From NCBI GenBank assembly GCA_033239125.1, contig BSWB01000002.1, positions 158,210,409-158,274,408 on the forward strand: a stretch of 64,000 nt of DNA, given 5' to 3'. This DNA comes from Fagopyrum homotropicum. Lineage: Eukaryota > Streptophyta > Magnoliopsida > Caryophyllales > Polygonaceae. The translations under genes and the position numbers were made by a program. Positions 61,931 to 64,000 of this stretch are shown here, piece after piece. Under the pieces are notes generated by a model. The model was not told the origin of the DNA and did no database searches. It worked only from the letters and a program-made list of their open reading frames with translations. The stretch's first letter is position 1, and every line of letters begins with the position of its first letter.

Positions 61931-64000
61931 ATGATAGTACGTATGTGTGCATGGAATATTCGGGGTTTGAACGACCCACAAAACAAAGAGCAATCCAATC
62001 TCTCGTTAAGAAGCAAAACCTTGATATTTTAGCCATTCTCAAGACTAGACTCAGATCTTCGAAGGAGGAAAGAATCTCTAAATCCCTTTTCCCTTCCTGG
62101 AACCACATCTCTAACTCACCCCTTGCTCACAACTGTCGCATTTGGGTTTTGTGGAACTCAACTAAGCTGAACCTCTCCACCCCAATCATTTCTGACCAAA
62201 TCAGCCACTGTTGCATTGCTAAACCACTCCCAAACCCTGACCAAACTACTGTGACTGAGGTCTCGTTCAATTATGCCCACAATGAGCCGGATGATCGAAC
62301 TGATATTTGATCTACTATCACCACTTTGTGTCTTCTCAATACCAACATACCCTGGACCTTACTTGGAGACTTCAACATAACACTTTCTCCCGACGAGAAG
62401 TCCTCCAGTTACCTTCTGAATATCACGCAATCTTCCAATGAGATTGCATTGTGTTTTGAGAAAAACGCTCTACCTAATCTTCCTTATTCGGGCTGTAAAT
62501 ACACTTGGAAAAACAAGAAGGTTGACTCCCACATCTGGAGTAAACTCGATTGCATCGTCACCAATGAGGCTTGGCTTATTGTTTTTCCCCGTTCTATAGC
62601 CCATCTTGGCACTACTGATGTGTCGGATCACTCTTCAGCCTTACTCTTCCCTGATACCTCGGACACCAGGAGAAACCTTCTGTTCAGATTCAACAATACC
62701 TGGATCAAACATGAGAGTTTTATCGAGAGTGTCAAGCACGCTTGGGATGTGGAGATTGTAGGAAACCCAATGTTTAGACTCACCAAGAAATTGAAGATCC
62801 TTAAACCCATGCTCAAAAATTTCCCTAGTGCTAAGATGGAGGATCTGCAGGCTGATATCCTTGAGCATCGACGCCTCCTTAATGCCACTCAAATCCAGCT
62901 CCAAACAAATCTCCATGATGCCACTATCCAGATTGAGGAGAAGAGGCTCTCGCTTGCTCTAAATGACAATTATAAAAAGCTCCATGCCACGCTGGCTAAG
63001 CTTTCCAAGGCCAAATGGTTTTCACATGGCGATCAATGCTCGTCTTTCTTCTTTAGGAGCATTAAAACCCGCAGATGTGCAAATCTTATCACTGCTATTA
63101 GATCCAGCGATGGGACTATGGTCTATGAACCTGATGCTATTGACGACGCCCTAGTTATCCACTTTAGTCAGGTCTTAAACCCCCAGTCCAGTACACTCTC
63201 CATCTCTACCCAAATGTTTGCGTTCCCTCCCTTAGCATGGATGACACTGCAACTCTGAGCCTGATGGTAACTCCTGAAGAGATCAAGACGGCTATCTTCA
63301 ATATCGGGGATAATAAGGCATCTGGGCCGGATGGCTTCAGTTCCCTCTTCTTCAAAGCGGCCTGGAGTATAATCCACAATGATTTCACTGAAGCAATTCA
63401 GGACTTTTTCACAAATGGTTGTATGCTTAGGCAGGTAAACCACGCATCTATATCCTTAATTGCAAAACATGATTGCGACATTGCTCCTTTAGATTACAAA
63501 CCCATTTCATGTTGTAATACCGTGTACCAGACCATTTCAAAGATCCTTGCAAAGAGACTCGACAATGTACTCCCGAATCTCATCAGCTTTAATCAAAGTG
63601 CTTTTGTTTCCAAACGCTCAATCAAACATAATGTACTTCTCTGCCAAGAAATGCTCCACAAATATGGAAGAAAACATATCTCACCAAGAGTTGCGATGAA
63701 GGTTGACATATCAAAAGCGTCCGACACTGTGAGCCATGACTTCATCCTGTACTGTCTTCATAAAATGGGCTTCCCGACGCTTTTCACTGGATTGGTAAAG
63801 GAATGCATTACAATTGCTTCATTCTCAGTCAACATAAACGGTTCTCTCAAGGGGCACTTCATGGGCTGCCGTGGGTTGAGGCAAGGCTGCCCACTATCTC
63901 CACCTTTGTTCGTTATTACAATGGAATTTCTGTCCAAAATGATTCAGGACAGTACCTCAAATCTAGAGTTCAATTACCACCCTAGTTGTTCATCCCCATC
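61931..64000 (+). pseudogene. LINE ORF2 running off the window
   Basis: Starts at the ORF2 N-terminus with CAWNIRGLND (about 61947), so the 5' part of the LINE is missing. The endonuclease continues through a frameshift near 61985 (QRAIQSLVKKQNLDILAIL, with KTR in place of ETR), a stop near 62308, then LLGDFNITLSPDEK and VSDHSSALL. A linker follows to 63258. After another frame change the RT reads NKASGPDGFSSLFFKAAW, KPISCCNTVYQTISK, MKVDISKASDTVSHDF and GLRQGCPLSPPLF at 63270-63910. The catalytic FADD box, zf-RVT and poly(A) would lie beyond the window. Confidence 0.9.

Noticed and set aside
1..64000. tRNA, rRNA or other structured RNA genes
   Set aside because: No cloverleaf with A/B boxes or rRNA-like block was noticed; the tRNA-Met-like strings at 27925 and 34657 are primer-binding sites.

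Overview
This window looks like repeat-dense, AT-rich nuclear DNA from a flowering plant, probably a eudicot. The evidence is the set of plant transposon lineages, GT-AG split gene fragments and a plant-specific NAC-domain fragment. There are no bacterial operons, rRNA, tRNA or CRISPR arrays. Almost everything is transposable-element (TE) sequence in nested layers. I found no intact host gene I could name.

Layout. 1-4869: end of a decayed Ty3/gypsy element with a 3.27 kb 3' LTR. 4870-10510: a minus-strand DUF4283-type ORF cut by a 4,856 bp CACTA transposon that has terminal inverted repeats (TIRs), subterminal repeats and a CCA/CCA target-site duplication (TSD). 10620-12835: a LINE 3' fragment and a Ty1/copia gag-protease-integrase fragment. 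13161-18018: a probable DNA transposon carrying a broken NAC transcription-factor fragment. 18089-23480: a full-length LINE with a 15 bp TSD. 23496-26400: a host-type gene (gene A) with promoter, three split exons in frame and F-box-like repeats. 27190-34590: LINE and copia fragments, a second 5'-truncated LINE, and pieces of a paralogue of gene A. 34594-34986: a TRIM element. 35470-36434: gypsy-like LTR sequence. 36650-42239: a chimeric LINE. 42298-43001: a hAT-like non-autonomous element. 43059-43318: a LINE scrap. 43333-45900: gene B, paralogue of gene A. 46135-55580: a minus-strand copia element split by a LINE (46897-52235). 55891-56889: a TIR element with a 66 bp minisatellite. 57129-60964 and 61931-64000: two plus-strand LINEs.

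The unifying theme is a local duplication. Segments near 12970-13160/23496-26400, 36435-45900 and 56905-61095 share a common ancestral sequence. One paralogue therefore shows the empty site for insertions in another, namely the hAT element and three LINE insertions. The LINEs share an architecture: ORF1 with DUF4283 and a zinc knuckle, ORF2 with AP-endonuclease, reverse transcriptase (RT) and zf-RVT, and a 3' end near TTAATACAA followed by a poly(A) run. They are at different stages of decay. No new defence or metabolic system is apparent. The most unusual items are the three-part chimeric LINE, the frame-neutral excision footprint of the CACTA insertion, the NAC fragment inside a transposon, and the unrecognised gene A/B family.
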